Under the pieces are notes generated by a model. It was not told the DNA's origin, searched no databases, and saw only the letters and a program-made list of their open reading frames with translations. A DNA stretch of 64,000 nt from Plantago elongata (lineage: Eukaryota > Streptophyta > Magnoliopsida > Lamiales > Plantaginaceae): NCBI GenBank assembly GCA_036897095.1, contig JAYMSP010000125.1:1-64000 (forward strand), read 5' to 3'. The translations under genes and the position numbers were made by a program. This document shows, piece by piece, positions 1-13,300 of the stretch. Numbering within the stretch: the stretch's first letter is position 1; each line of letters starts with the position of its first letter.

Positions 1-595
1 AATGACTTATCAATCGTGCAACGTTCACCGGTGTTCGACGATATCCTTAACGGCACGGCCCATCAGGTTGAATTTGAAGTGAATGTCCATCAATACAACA
101 TGCCTTACTATCTAACCGATGGGATCTACCCATATTGGGCTACGTTTGTTCTTGCCATCCCGAATCCGGTAACTCACAAACAACGCAAGTTCTTCGAGCT
201 TCAAGAGTCCTGCCGCAAAGATGTGGAACGTGCTTTCGATGTTATGCAAGCACGATTTGCAATTATACGAAATCCGTCACTTGCGCACAATAAAAACATT
301 CTCAGCAAGATTATGAATTGTTGCATAACACTCCACAACATGATAGTTAAAGATGAGTGCCACAAATACCTAAACTATGACTAAGAAATTGAACATCTCG
401 AACAATTTGAATCTTCTCGAACAATCTACCCGTGAGCATGTGCCGGATCTTATTGATGGAGTTCGTATCTGACGGGCACCGTCTACAATAAATACTATCG
501 CGGAATACATGACCAATTTAAGCCGGATGCATAGTTTAATCACGCACACCCAGCTAACAAACGACTTAATGGATCATATTTGGAGGCTACAGTGA
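1..595 (+). pseudogene. Harbinger transposase, C-terminal part, broken
   Basis: This would cut and paste the host transposon. The first reading frame (to 384) shows the block YYLTDGIYPYW, with the second catalytic aspartate, and RKDVERAFDVMQARF, with the catalytic glutamate; both are diagnostic of plant PIF/Harbinger DDE nucleases. An in-frame TAA at 382-384 stops it. The usual C-terminal tail is still readable in another frame just before a TGA at 593-595 (THTQLTNDLMDHIWRLQ), so there is one early stop and at least one frameshift between about 390 and 500. The N-terminal half is outside the window. It cannot encode an active enzyme as it stands. Confidence 0.85.
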
Positions 596-913
596 AGATG
601 AGTCTTTTCTAGTCGGGGTTGTGTGTTTGATTATTTTCGATATTGTGTGTTGTCTGTTTGTTGAATTTTATCTTCGTTCGATTTTATTTTCCCGCACTAT
701 GTTGTAATATATCCTTGGTTTGTTCTATCTCAATAAATTATAAAACGTCTTCAATAAAATGCAATTTGATTAATTTCAACGTCTAACCAATTTTATAATA
801 TGTAAATTAAAATAATAAAATAAAGTAAATAAATGACGTGGCATTCACGACGTGACGACGACGCGTCACCACTGCAGAACAAATGCACGACGACGTCACC
901 ATTGGAGATAGTC
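1..913 (+). mobile_element. PIF/Harbinger DNA transposon, right-hand part
   Basis: The element enters from the left edge. It contains the C-terminal half of a plant Harbinger (HARBI1-like) DDE transposase, then about 300 bases of non-coding sequence. The probable right terminus is CCATTGGAGATAGTC at 899-913, followed by TTA, the trinucleotide target used by this superfamily. The left terminus lies outside the window, so the terminal repeat cannot be matched. The end position is inferred from family habit and the typical 'GACTATCTCCAATGG' style of plant Harbinger ends. Confidence 0.6.
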
Positions 914-1104
914 TTACACAGTTTAATTAATACAATATATCTAAGACACACAACTATAGTGTTCTTTGTTGTATTGTATATACTTGGTTAGTTAGTAACG
1001 AATTCTGACCCAAACATTTTCACTTAATTAAACTTAAATAGAGATCAATTAAGTTATTCGTATCTTCAATTGTAACTTATGGAAGCTCCATTTCAGCAAC
1101 ATAA
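914..1104. other. short AT-rich spacer
   Basis: AT-rich spacer between the transposon end and the eL33 pseudogene. No promoter, coding region or repeat could be supported here. Confidence 0.5.
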
Positions 1105-1448
1105 ATGGTGAAAGACCATAAATGAGAACGCGTCATACTCTATGTCCGTGGAACATCCTTGGGTACAAAAGGTCAGATTCTAATCAGTATCCAAACACCT
1201 CTATAGTGTGGATTGAGAGAGTGAACACGCATAAGGAGGTTGATTGGTATCGTGGAAAGCAATTGGCGTATGTTTACAAGGCCAGGGTGAAGAAGAATGG
1301 TACATACTAGTACTACCATTGCCTTTGAGGGAAAGTCAGTCATCCCCATGGAAACAATGTGGTTGTTCGAGCTAAGTTCATGTCGAATATTCCCTTGAAA
1401 ACGATGGGAGCTACAGTGAGGGTGTTTATGTACTTAAGCAAAATTTAA
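1105..1448 (+). pseudogene. RPL35A: Processed pseudogene of ribosomal protein eL33 (RPL35A)
   Basis: The sequence aligns end to end with plant 60S ribosomal protein eL33 (L35Ae), about 112 residues. Recognisable words are MVKDHK at the start, [52 protein letters not shown] and [11 protein letters not shown] before the terminal TAA. It has no introns, whereas plant eL33 genes normally have them, and an A-rich run follows at about 1466-1480, so reverse transcription of an mRNA is the likely origin. Damage: a TGA in codon 7 (1123-1125), a one-base deletion near 1155, and two further stops after KKNGTY and CL. Divergence is moderate, so insertion is not very recent. The functional parent is not in this window. 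Confidence 0.9.
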
Positions 1449-2768
1449 GGCATTGAAAAGCATGTTGAAGAAAAAAAATATCAAGTAAGTTTACTTAAGA
1501 GTTTATAGAAATAACATGAGTGAAGTAAAACTGCATATAGTCTCGCACAATTAACTTTCGATTCAAGAAACTGTTCATAAATCCAGATTATCGTTAATCC
1601 ACATATTAATATTTTTCTAGTCATTGAAATCCAATTCGGCTAATATACTATACATGTAATTTGATATAATAAATCTTTGAATGTGAAAACTATAAAGATA
1701 TAAAGTAATGTACATACTATATAAAAGCCGTAAGAGAATTTATCTACGCATCAATTGTCAATTATATTTCAGGGAGCGTGTAAGCAAAAACATATGAAAA
1801 TTTCTTCCGAGGAATTTCATTTCACATTGATGGCTTTTTCCAAAACATATGTAGATACCAGATCTACGCATCCTGAGCTCAACAATGTCAATCGGCCTAT
1901 TGTACTAGAACCACTTATCCAAAATCAAGATCAGCCGTGTGGTTTCAAACCCCAAAAGCAATTTATACCATGCTGCATCGATCATGTTCGATTTCCTTGG
2001 CCTGCATAGGCCAAAAAAAGTTAGATCTCGACTCTGAAAATCATCGGACGTGGCATTTGTTTAAGGTACGCTTTTATTTTCAATGAAAAAACTATATTTC
2101 ATGTGATGTTTTTTCATTTTTTTTAGTTAAATATATTCTTATGTCTTATAGTAAAATGACATCGTATCATTGAAACATTAACCTGACTAAATATAAGTAA
2201 TGTTTTAAATTCATTAATAGAATTAACATACATGCATTTGTGTGTTAGAGTACTTATTTTCAAAATAAAGTTTTGAAAATTTTACTTTAATTAAGAATAA
2301 GTTTAGACTTCCGGTCTGATTCTTCATTTTTTAAGAAGAAATTCCTTCATTTGCTACAATTCGGATATATCTTCTACCACGTTAGTCCACTTGATTATTA
2401 TTATATGGACTTAAATGGGGTATATCGGTGCTACCCCTAATTTTAACAAGTTAAACAATTTTGTTAAGCTTTGTTGATTTTCCAATTTGTTGGTGTAACA
2501 ACAGAGAATGTTTGAAAATGTAATCGACTTTTATTATTCTTTTTGAGATATCGATATTATATAACGTAATGAAGACTAGAATTAAAGAACGGAAATGTCT
2601 AAAAAAGACATCCTAAACAATTTACTTGCCCGATTTTGTTATATAGAATGCAAAATGATCCATAATCCATTAATCCCCCTACTTCCTTTCATTACTAACT
2701 TTTATGTTTGCAGTGATAGTAGTTTTAACTTAGGACTGAAATTACATACAGTTAAAATATATATATAC

Positions 2769-2802
<34 letters not shown>

Positions 2803-3400
2803 GCGGATTTGATATAAATCCATAAAAATAATATCCGTATGAATCTAGAATCAATAGGGGGAACCTAGCTAATTAAACCTAATTCATATTATAGTCCCTA
2901 AATTGACACACACATACTCCATCACTCATGTATGTTTATGCTTGACATTATTTTTCATGTTAACTTTTAAATTTTTAATCAGATACATATGAAAGTAAAT
3001 GATCAATACCGATAACTACACAAAATTGTGTACCCGAATGCGAATATGATATATGCACCTGAATGCGTAGGTGAACCCTTAACAATCAAATAACATTAAC
3101 CCCACTCGGGACAAAAAAAACCATCGCAATCCAACACATATAATATACAAAATTGAATAGTTAAATTCATTGCGACGGGTATTTAACCCCTAAAATTCAA
3201 TTAGATCAGATAGGCCCAGATGACTTAAAAAACACAGAGACAGCCCAACTAGCAGCAAAAACTGGCCCAATAATTTGTTTTAATTAAAATATAAATATAA
3301 TAAATAAATAAAATAAAAAACGAAAAAAATAAACATGGAAAATTACCAAAAAAAGAAAAAAAAGAAAAATCTGAAGACAAAAACATCTCTTCCCAAACAA
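1449..3400. other. Intergenic, AT-rich, upstream of HAC1-like gene
   Basis: Holds an (AT)n microsatellite at about 2756-2803. An 84-codon open stretch ends at 2009 but resembles no family I know. No gene is supported. The last few hundred bases probably hold the HAC1 promoter, but no clear TATA motif stands out. Confidence 0.5.
2756..2803. repeat. (AT)n microsatellite
   Basis: About 48 bases of alternating AT with two ACAT interruptions. This is simple-sequence DNA in the intergenic spacer. Confidence 0.95.
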
Positions 3401-4334
3401 AGAACAATCGCTCTTATACCGGAAACGTTCTGATTGACCAGTCTCATCATCAATCCGATTGCACACGCGCCACCGTTTCGTCGGAAGTACGGACGGAAGC
3501 ACAGTCGGAGCTTATTAATCGACCTCCAGTATCCAATTCGCTGCTGCAATAGTCTGATTTCGAATCACCAGCTCGCCGGAAAATCACCGGTCGCGTTTAG
3601 GTCGAGGGAGTTTTATACCGTTCATCGTTTTCGGTAAGAGTATGCTGTGATTATATTGAGTTTGTCGTAATCGTAATCGAGAACTTGAGTACTGTAGTAA
3701 TTGGGAATTTATGAGTTATAATGGAAATTGGGGGAAGATTAGTTATGGTTCAAAGCATCTAAACGACTATAATTTTAGTAATTTTAGTGGTAATTTTTCA
3801 TTCTAGTAATGGTAAGCACTGGTTTTTTAGTTGGCTTTTCCGATTTTCGTGATTTTAGCTGAGTTTAGAAGTGCCAACTGAAGTTGTGATAGTTTTAGTG
3901 ATGCTACTAGCTTCATGTAGCGATATTCCGAGTGAATGTTGACCCAAAAGAATAGGGATTATGCTTTGTTTTTCAATTTTTTGCTTTTATGTGACAGTGG
4001 AACATGTGTTGTATTCTATGGGTCATGTTTTCAGTTTCATGATTTGAGCTGTGTAATTATCTTCAAAAGATGGATGCTTTGCGGCGTTTTGCTTTCAGTT
4101 TGAATGACCAACCAGTAGTTTTTCCTTTTGTTTTTACATCAGCCTGTTATTTCTTAAACTTGTTATGTTTGGTACAGGTCTTTGGTCAAGTTGTCGAAGT
4201 GTTCCTGATTTGTTATGTGGCACTAGACTGGAGATAGCTACATCAGTCCAGCCAATATATCGTAGTCTAATTATTGACATGGTGGAATTCTGATCTCTTG
4301 CTGCAGAGATCATACTTACTAGCCTATATTCAAG
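3400..4334 (+). promoter_or_regulatory. 5' leader of HAC1-like gene, with an intron and two minimal uORFs
   Basis: The leader appears split by an intron with donor TCG|GTAAGAG at 3634 and acceptor GGTACAG ending at 4177. The transcript start is not visible and is put near 3400 only because the GC-richer exon-like sequence begins there. The second leader exon (4178-4334) has two tiny upstream reading frames: ATG TGG CAC TAG at 4215-4226 and ATG GTG GAA TTC TGA at 4279-4293. Both end before the main ATG at 4335. Such minimal uORFs commonly damp translation; whether they do so here is inference. Confidence 0.55.
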
Positions 4335-7300
4335 ATGAATTTACAAACAGACCTTTCAGGTCAGATACCTGGAAATGTAATGAATCAGGTCGGTGGTTCT
4401 TTGTCTGGATTGCCGCAGCAAAATGTAAATCCAGTGCCTGGGCAGATGCAAATGCGAGCTAATGTTCCATCTATGGAGAATGAACGCAAATTTATGACGA
4501 ATAAGATGTAAGTACTTCTTTTAGTATGCTTTCAGGGGGATATGGCTTTCACGTTATAATTGGTATGGGACATAGTTGAGTTCATAATCTGTGCTAGGCA
4601 GTATTTTATGCCACTCGAGTTAAAAGAAACTAAGTGGCTGTAAAGTAAAGATTCAGAAGGTACCGACATATTTTAGGATGATGGTCCCTAGATACAATTT
4701 CCCTGCCGGAATAAACTCATGTGGCCTCTTAATTTATTTATTGAATATATGCTAGTAGGTAAAGGCACGAAAGATTGAACCGTGGAAGGAAAGATGGAGT
4801 CTAGATTTGAAACATAGAGAACTAGAGAATTACAGTCCTGGGGAGATTAGTTTTAGCTTTTTAAAAATGTTAATGGAACCTGCTACTCAATTGTCTGTTG
4901 AAGTATCAATTATTCGTGTACAGAGAAAGTATTTAGGGATGTGGTTGGAGTTCAGAGGCTGCATTATTGCTAGAATTACGATATAGTATAGTCTTTTTCT
5001 GGACCTCACACTACACATGCTGCTAAGTTATTTAGCTTTGGCCTCGGGTCATGTATCATTGATTGCCCTATTATAATGCAAAATGAACCAAGTATGCTAA
5101 CAGTGAGAAATATTGATACTTAGCAGTACCTTCTGATGCAATTGTTATGGGAATTCAGGTTTTACACTTTTTGCAAATACGTTAATCTCCATTTCCTGTT
5201 TGCCCTTAAAATTTAATAGTTATGATCACAAAATATTGCATTTCCTTTTTGTGTGGCTATCCTGTCAGTTTTTTTCTGTTTTTAAAGTAGTGCATAATGC
5301 CATCAGATTCTAGGTCCCCCCCCCCCCCCCCCCCTCCTCCCTCTTTCTCCTCTCTGTAATACTGTTTATGCTGTCTCACCTGATGAGTGTTGCTCACGCT
5401 TACAATTATCTATGATGCAGCTTTGAGTTTCTTATGCAACGGCGCCAACACTCTCAAGAAGCGCCACCTACCAAAATATTTGACTTGGTGAAACGTTTGG
5501 AATTGGGCCTGTTCAAGAGTTCTCAAACAAGGGTGCGCTAGATTTTAGAACATGTGCATAAAATAATTGTTACTCCAACTTGTATTGCGATTATGGTGAT
5601 GTTATTTCTGTCTGACATGTGCATACAATAATTCCATCTAAGCATTGAAATTTACACAAGTTTCACGTTCTCGTAAAATGTTAGTTAGTGGTATCTATGT
5701 GGTGGTTTTGAACACCAACGAGATTCATCAATATGACTGAAAATACCTGTCCAATGAGTTCTATGCATACTAGCCGCTACACATTCTTGCTTATATAATC
5801 TGTTTCTGACAGGATGAATACTTGAGCTTGGATACTTTGGGAAATCGTTTGCAAGTCCTCATTAAACGCTTGTCTAGCGGTAATCACAATCAGCAGTTGC
5901 AACAAGCCAATTCGTCTGCTACGGTTGGTACAATGATCCCAACTCCTGGTTTTCAACAACCTGGAAACTCCACTCTCACTCGGTCTTCGCCATCGGATAG
6001 TTCTCTCTCAACCAACCATATCTCTGCTCCTTCCGCTTTCAACTCTGGGAGCTTCATGCCAACTGGAAATAGCTCTTCTGGAAATATGCATGGTGGTTCC
6101 TTAGTGCATTAGTGTTATTTTATCTGACAGAAAGAATTATATTTTACTTGCTCTCATTTCCCAGTCTCATGAGCTATCTCTTTGCAGGAGCTTTGGCTAG
6201 TGGATATAATCAATCTTCTTCGTTCTCAACCAACCCTGGGGGAAATCACTTGATTTCATCTATGGGTGCACAGAGACCAACAAGTCAAATGATTCCCACA
6301 CCTGGGTTTAATAATGCAAGTGACGTAAACAATAATTCTAATAGCCAATCGTACATGAACGTGGATCCGTCCTGCAATGATGGTGCATTTTCAGCTGCTA
6401 AAACAACACCGGTTTCACAACCCATGCGGCAAATGCAGCACGGGGGTAGTCAAAATAGTCGTATTTTACGTAATCTGGGTGGCCCTATGGGTGGTGGCAT
6501 CAGATCTACATTGCAGCAGCACTCAGGTGGAATATCAAACGGGTCTTTAAATGGGGGTTTGGGGATGATTGGAAATAACATGCCTCAGATGAATGGTCCT
6601 GGAACCAGTGAGGGTTATTCTACAGAAACAATGCATCGAAACTCTCCCAGACCCTTAAATCCGCGTTTTGAACATCAACGACCTGTAAATCCGGGTATTG
6701 CCACTCTACCTAAAGCTCCCGCACCCTATCCCCTCGCTGCTTGGCTGTTATCTGTAAAACAGGCTGATGAGTGAAAATGGAAATGAACAATTCTTGATAT
6801 TTTGTTGTATTCTAACGTATAACTTTTGTGCTCAACAGGTGATGGATATGGAACTGCTACTTCTGTTGCTTCAGGCCCAGGAAACTCTTATCCAATAAAC
6901 AGTATTGGTGGGATGACGAACAGTGGGTATAATGCATCTACCATGCATTCTGTCCCAAAAACCAACTCTGGTGTGATGGTTAGTCAGCCAAATGTGGACT
7001 CTGCTCAACAAGTAAGGAGTACTGAGCCTCGATCGATGAATCAGTTGGATAACATGAATGCTCAGTATCAGTTTTCAGTGAGAGAAAATCTTGTACAATC
7101 TCATGAATCTCAGAATGAAGCCCTCCAAAATCAGCAAAATGAAAATCAGCTTTGGCTAAATGAAGATATTTTCAGTCAGCCTCAGTTCCACACTGGCATG
7201 GTCTCTGAGTCAAAGCCCACGACTGGAACAGAATACCATGTTGAAGGCTTGCAGGCACAAGTCGGTGAACGTGGCCAGTTTTCTGACATGCAGAGTCCTT

Positions 7301-10300
7301 ATGAACACAATTCTAGAGAAGAGCATCCGAGATCTACTCAGCTGCCAAATCGACCAGGTCCACAGGATCAAATGCACCAATTCAATGCTAATCCTCAAAA
7401 CAACCATGGCGGTGGTGCACTAAGAGGTTCAGCATCACTTGATCAATGGTCTTCTAAGTCTCAAGATGTATCTTTTGCATCAGGGCGGAAACCACTTGAT
7501 CAAAATGTGAAAAAAGAACTTAATCACAGATCAACTGGGGAGGATGCAGCTCAATTGAATAACTTACCCTCGGAAGAACCAGTGATTTTCCGATCTGATG
7601 CTTCCAGATCAGCAAATACTCCGAACATGAGCAACCCTGTAAGAGGAGTTACCCTTAATCGTGATGAACAATACAGAAATCAACAGAGATGGCTTGCACT
7701 TTTGATGCATGCTCGACGATGTACTGATCATGAAAAATGTCTCGAAAAGAACTGCTTGACGGTTCAAAAGCTGTTGAAGCATGTGGAACATTGTTTATAT
7801 CCTCGTTCTCACGAACGTTGTTCATATCCTCGTTGCCATACCTCTAAAGCCTTAATCACTCATTACTTGAAATGTCGTGAGGCAACCTGCCCAGTTTGTG
7901 TTCGTGTTAGAAACTTTGCACGGACACAACAACTTAAAGCAATGGCTTCTTCTGATTTCAACTCTGGGATGCCTGGTTTAGTCAATGAATCTTCTAAATC
8001 TTACAACACATATGACATTGCTGCTAGGTCAATGCCTAAGACAAGTCCATTGCTTTCTCAAACACCAGAAGACCTTCAACCTTCAATTAAACGTATTAAA
8101 ATTGAGCAAGTCTCCCAGCCTCTTGTCTCTTTCAGTGAAGCTTCTAGCGCACCGGTTTCAAGTATGAATGAACCTCCTCCCCAGGATGCACAATATGCTG
8201 ATCAGCATCATGAACCCCATGCTGCAAAAAAATCTGATATTTCCGAAGTAAAGATGGAGGTTTCTGAAAGTTCCAGCCAATCAAGTCCGAAGATATCTGG
8301 CAAGAAAAAGGATAGCTTGGACAATGCCTGTGCTCAGAAGCTGGAAGTGGATTCTGTTGCTTCACAAGACCCTTCTGGTTTTGCAGTGCAGGAAGTTATT
8401 AAGCATGAGAATGAGATGGGGAAGAATAACCCAGAACCGCTGTCAGTACCTCCGGAGAGTGCACCCAAATCTGGGAAGCCAAAGGTAAAGGCAGTATCGA
8501 TGACAGAATTATTCACCCCAGATCAAGTCCGTCAGCACATTACAGGTCTCAGGCAGTGGGTTGGACAGGTAAGTCTCACATATTGTCTATTTTGTCACAG
8601 CATTCTCTATTTCTTTTGCATGATAGAAATGACATAACATGCTTCTTTTAATTGCCATAACATGCTGATCTATGTTTTTTATTAATGAATCGCGTGAATC
8701 ATTTCAACTACATATTAAAGGGCCATAACATGCTGATCTATGTGCAAATATGTATTTATCTATATACCTATCACCTATGTATATTTTAATGTATATGTGC
8801 TTGTATGAGTATATCATCACTTGATTTTATGTATGTGATACATGTTAATTGTTATGCTATGCATCTATCGTTTACGTATATAACCTCTTATATGCATTTA
8901 TTTATGTAGTGTGTGCATACACATTTACACTTACAGTTACATATTTGTGAATCTACATTGATTGCGGGACCACGGCGATGGTCCTTGATGCTATGTAACC
9001 TACCAATTTAGATGTCTGTGAGCCACTTTTGTCTTGAAATACAACGTATCTTCCAAACGGGGACATTTAATTATGAAATCATGTTTGTATTAAGAAATAT
9101 TGAACAAATAAATAAACACGCTTTCAGTATATAATGTTGTTCTCTACTTATCACCACCCATTTAATTATGACACTTCCAGGTAACACTTAGAGTATTTCT
9201 TGTCTTTATATGTGGTCTTTTAAATGGCTTAAAGTTGGTTATTCCTATTCCTTTTAAGAAACAATAATCTTGATGTTGTCCAATTCCTACACTGTTTCTG
9301 TTCTCTGTTTAAGGAGATTGACAGATTGCCTGATGTGTGTCACTTAACCAGGCTTAGAATCTGTTGGACTGGTGAATTGATAGTTGTTTCACTTAATTGG
9401 GCTACCAAATAAAGGACTGGTGAACTGTGTCACGGAGATACATGGTCATATGTTAGTAGGTTTAGGGATATCTTACTCGTTGGCGTAAACCATTTTTTTA
9501 ACTCTCAGTTTGATTTAGCCACTCTTATATTCGTGATTTTACCTTTTGGTTCTGAAAGGGGGTGGATTCAATAGTTTACATTTTGTGGAAGTGATACCCC
9601 TCTTTGCGCCATTCCTCATTTGCACTATATATGATGTAAGTTCTATCTATGCAAGTCACCGAACGGACAAGAAAATCCAATATTTTTTTTCTTCAATTAT
9701 ACAGAGCAAAGCCAAAGCTGAAAGAAATCAAGCAATGGAGCATTCAATGAGTGAAAATTCCTGCCAGTTGTGTGCAGTTGAGAGACTTACCTTTGAACCA
9801 CCCCCTTTATATTGTACATGTTGTGGTGCTCGCATTAAAAGAAATGCAATGTATTATACCATTGGAGCTGGTGAAACTCGTCATTACTTCTGCATTCCGT
9901 GCTATAATGAGGCTCGTGGAGACACTATGAGGGTTGATGGGATGGCTATTTCAAAAGCAAGGATGGAGAAAAAGAAAAATGACGAGGAAACTGAAGAATC
10001 GGTATGGCAGACCTTTTCAGTGTGTTTTGCTCATGGACAAATAGATTTTAGCATAACATTTGTGTATTTTGCAGTGGGTGCAATGTGATAAATGTGAAGC
10101 CTGGCAGCATCAAATATGTGCTCTATTCAACGCTAGAAGAAATGATTGTGGACAAGCTGAGTACACTTGTCCAAATTGTTATGTAGAGGAAGTGGAAAGA
10201 GGAGAACGTGTGCCATTACCACAGAGTGCTGTTCTTGGAGCTAAGGATTTGCCCCGTACAATTCTGAGTGATCACCTGGAGCATTGGTTATTTGCAAAGC

Positions 10301-13300
10301 TGAGGCAAGAACGACAGGACAGAGCAAGGAGCCAAGGCAAAAGCTATGATGAGGTGATTCAGTTATCGCTTTCTGTATTACCAATATGCCTTGTTCTAAT
10401 GTCATGCAATTTTGATTCAGGTGATGTTTTCTTTAGATGTGTCTACTTCCAGTAGTGCAATCATTAAATGCTTGTTTGAAGTTTGAAGTTTCGTTTAAAA
10501 AACATGTAGCTTATGTATTTGTGTAAAGTTTTTCAAAAATATATAGCTGATATGTTGTAGAACCTCACCAAGAAGTGTTATCCTATAACTTCCGTTTTGT
10601 TTTATTGTCTATTAGTGACGAATTCCAATATTGGTCTAAATAGGCCGGACCTGGAAGATATGTACTGGACTCATTGTTTATTGACCTGGAACGTTAAATA
10701 GGCCTTCTAGCCCCCCCAAACACCATTTGTCCATTTCGATGTTGTGAAGTTTTAAACTCCTATTTTACGTGTTAAATTTGTAAAAAATATATTAGAGAAT
10801 AAATGTATCCTTGGCGGATCCATCCCCATATCCGTGTGAGTGCTTCCTAGGAATTATTTAAGATCCCTGATACTAGTTTACCATGAAGTTGCTATTATAA
10901 ATTAGCTCGTTATTTTTTTTAAGGATGGGGGAGGGGTCAAGGACGTGAAGGGGATAAAGAACCATGAGAATAGACTGATTATTTACTCTACTGTGTAATT
11001 CCTTTTGTAGTTCATAAGAGGCTATAGTGGCTGTATCATTCTCTGTTGTCCCTCGAGTCCACTTCAAAACTATCTTCTGGGTTTCTTAAGACAATGAATT
11101 TTATTCTTAATTTTTATGAAGCTAGATCTACTAGAATTCCTTTTATATCAGATGGAAATAATTTAAGCATAAGCCGGAATTGACTACTACCAGCTTATTG
11201 TCTCTATGGCTTGGCTTGTGTATATGTCGCCATTGTAATGTGTTACTAGGGATAGTACACAATGATATTCTGCTCCCTTTTGCTTTACGTATCACATACT
11301 GGTCTTGTTTGTAATCTTGTTTTTGTTTTTAGTACCAATTTTGTAATTTGACGAAATTATTATTATTTGTGTTGTTGATCGGGATACTCTTGCTGTCTGC
11401 AGTACCTTGATATGTGAGGAAAAATGTAATCAACTTTTGCACTGACTAAATCTCTTTTGTCTTATGCCAGGTTCCGGGAGCAGAATCACTTGTTGTTAGA
11501 GTAGTTTCATCCGTTGACAAAAAGTTGGAAGTGAAGCCACGATTTCTTGAAATATTTCGAGAGGAAAATTATCCACCTGAGTTTCCTTATAAATCCAAGG
11601 TATGAGTTGCTTTACATGAAACAGTGAGCTACTTAGCATAATGCCACATATTGAATTTCCTTTTGAGTTACTCCATAGTCCATGTGCTAGCCAAGTGAAT
11701 TGTGTTTTCCTATACGCTCTGCATGGTTTTAGAAGACAATTGATAGAGGATGCATGTTGGTAGATGGACCGACGAGAAGCATATTAACCATAATCTTTCC
11801 GAGCTAATTTCGCTCTTCTTTCATGTATGGTTTTGTTTTACATTTTGTTGTAACATCATATTTATTGGTTCGTTTCTGCAATTTCAAGAGCAACCTAAAA
11901 TGTTGATAAGATGTCTTCATTTTGCTATTTATATCTTCTCAGGTGTGGGGTCCTCTAAATTTAAGATATACTCTAAAAGTTTCATGCAGTTTTAATTTAT
12001 TAGTATGGACTATGCAGCAATGATGTCATCAATAAATAATTTGAACAATACATTTATTCTTCAGGTGGTACTATTATTTCAAAAGATTGAAGGTGTTGAA
12101 GTATGCTTATTTGGAATGTATCTGCAAGAGTTCGGATCTGAGTGCCAGCAGCCGAATCATCGCCGTGTCTACCTATCTTACCTGGACTCCGTCAAGTATT
12201 TCAGGCCGGATGTCAAAACAGTGACAGGAGAAGCTCTTCGTACATTTGTGTACCATGAAATTTTGGTAAATCTTCATTCCATTTGGATAAGTGATACACT
12301 GAAAATACTCTTATAGCTGATTGTAGTTGAGGCAGAAATAATTGTTACATGAAACTTAACTCAAGTACCTTGGTTTCCTGTACTTCAGATTGGATACTTG
12401 GAATATTGCAAACAGCGTGGTTTCACAAGTTGCTATATATGGGCTTGCCCTCCATTGAAAGGCGAAGACTACATTTTGTACTGTCATCCAGAAATTCAGA
12501 AGACACCAAGATCTGATAAACTTAGGGAGTGGTAAGTTTGTGCTGTCTGATTACGTGACGTTTGTATATATCATGAAACATTCTAATACATATTGCTCTT
12601 GTATGTCAGGTACTTGTCCATGTTACGCAAAGCCATGAAGGAAAACATTGTAGTTGAGCTTACTAATTTGCACGAACACTTCTTTGTTGCTAATGGTGAA
12701 TGTAGATCAAAGATAACTGCAGCTCGGTTACCATATTTTGATGGTGATTATTGGCCTGGTGCTGCGGAGGATATGATATTTCAACTGCAAGAAGAAGAGG
12801 ATGGGAGAAAACAACCTAAGAAGGGAGCTATGAAGAAGACGATTTCAAAACGAGCTTTGAAGGCATCAGGCCAGCTTGATCTTTCTGGCAAGGCATCAAA
12901 GGATCTGATGTTAATGCATAAAGTAAGTATTTCTACTTAAATTCCCCCCCTCTTTCATCGTACCTTTCCTTCGGAGCTATAATTTCTTCTTTGGATGCAC
13001 ATATGGCCATGCCATGCAATTTTGATTTTCGATTTTTTTAGTTGTCTCCTATTTGGGATCCATCTCCTTGTTTGACTTTTCTGGTTTCTTATAGCTTACC
13101 CTTGTTGCTAACAATATTCATTGTTATTTTTAACCCTTAGCTTGGTGAGACGATATCTCCAATGAAGGAAGATTTTATCATGGTTAACTTACAGCCTACA
13201 TGCACGCACTGCTGCATTCTCATGGTATCTGGAAGAAGTTGGTTTTGCAGACAATGCAGAAACTTCAAATTGTGCGAAAAGTAAGTATTTGGTCTATTAT

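Noticed and set aside
1755-2009. 84-codon open stretch upstream of HAC1
   Set aside because: No recognisable domain, no promoter or splice context, and AT-rich flanks.
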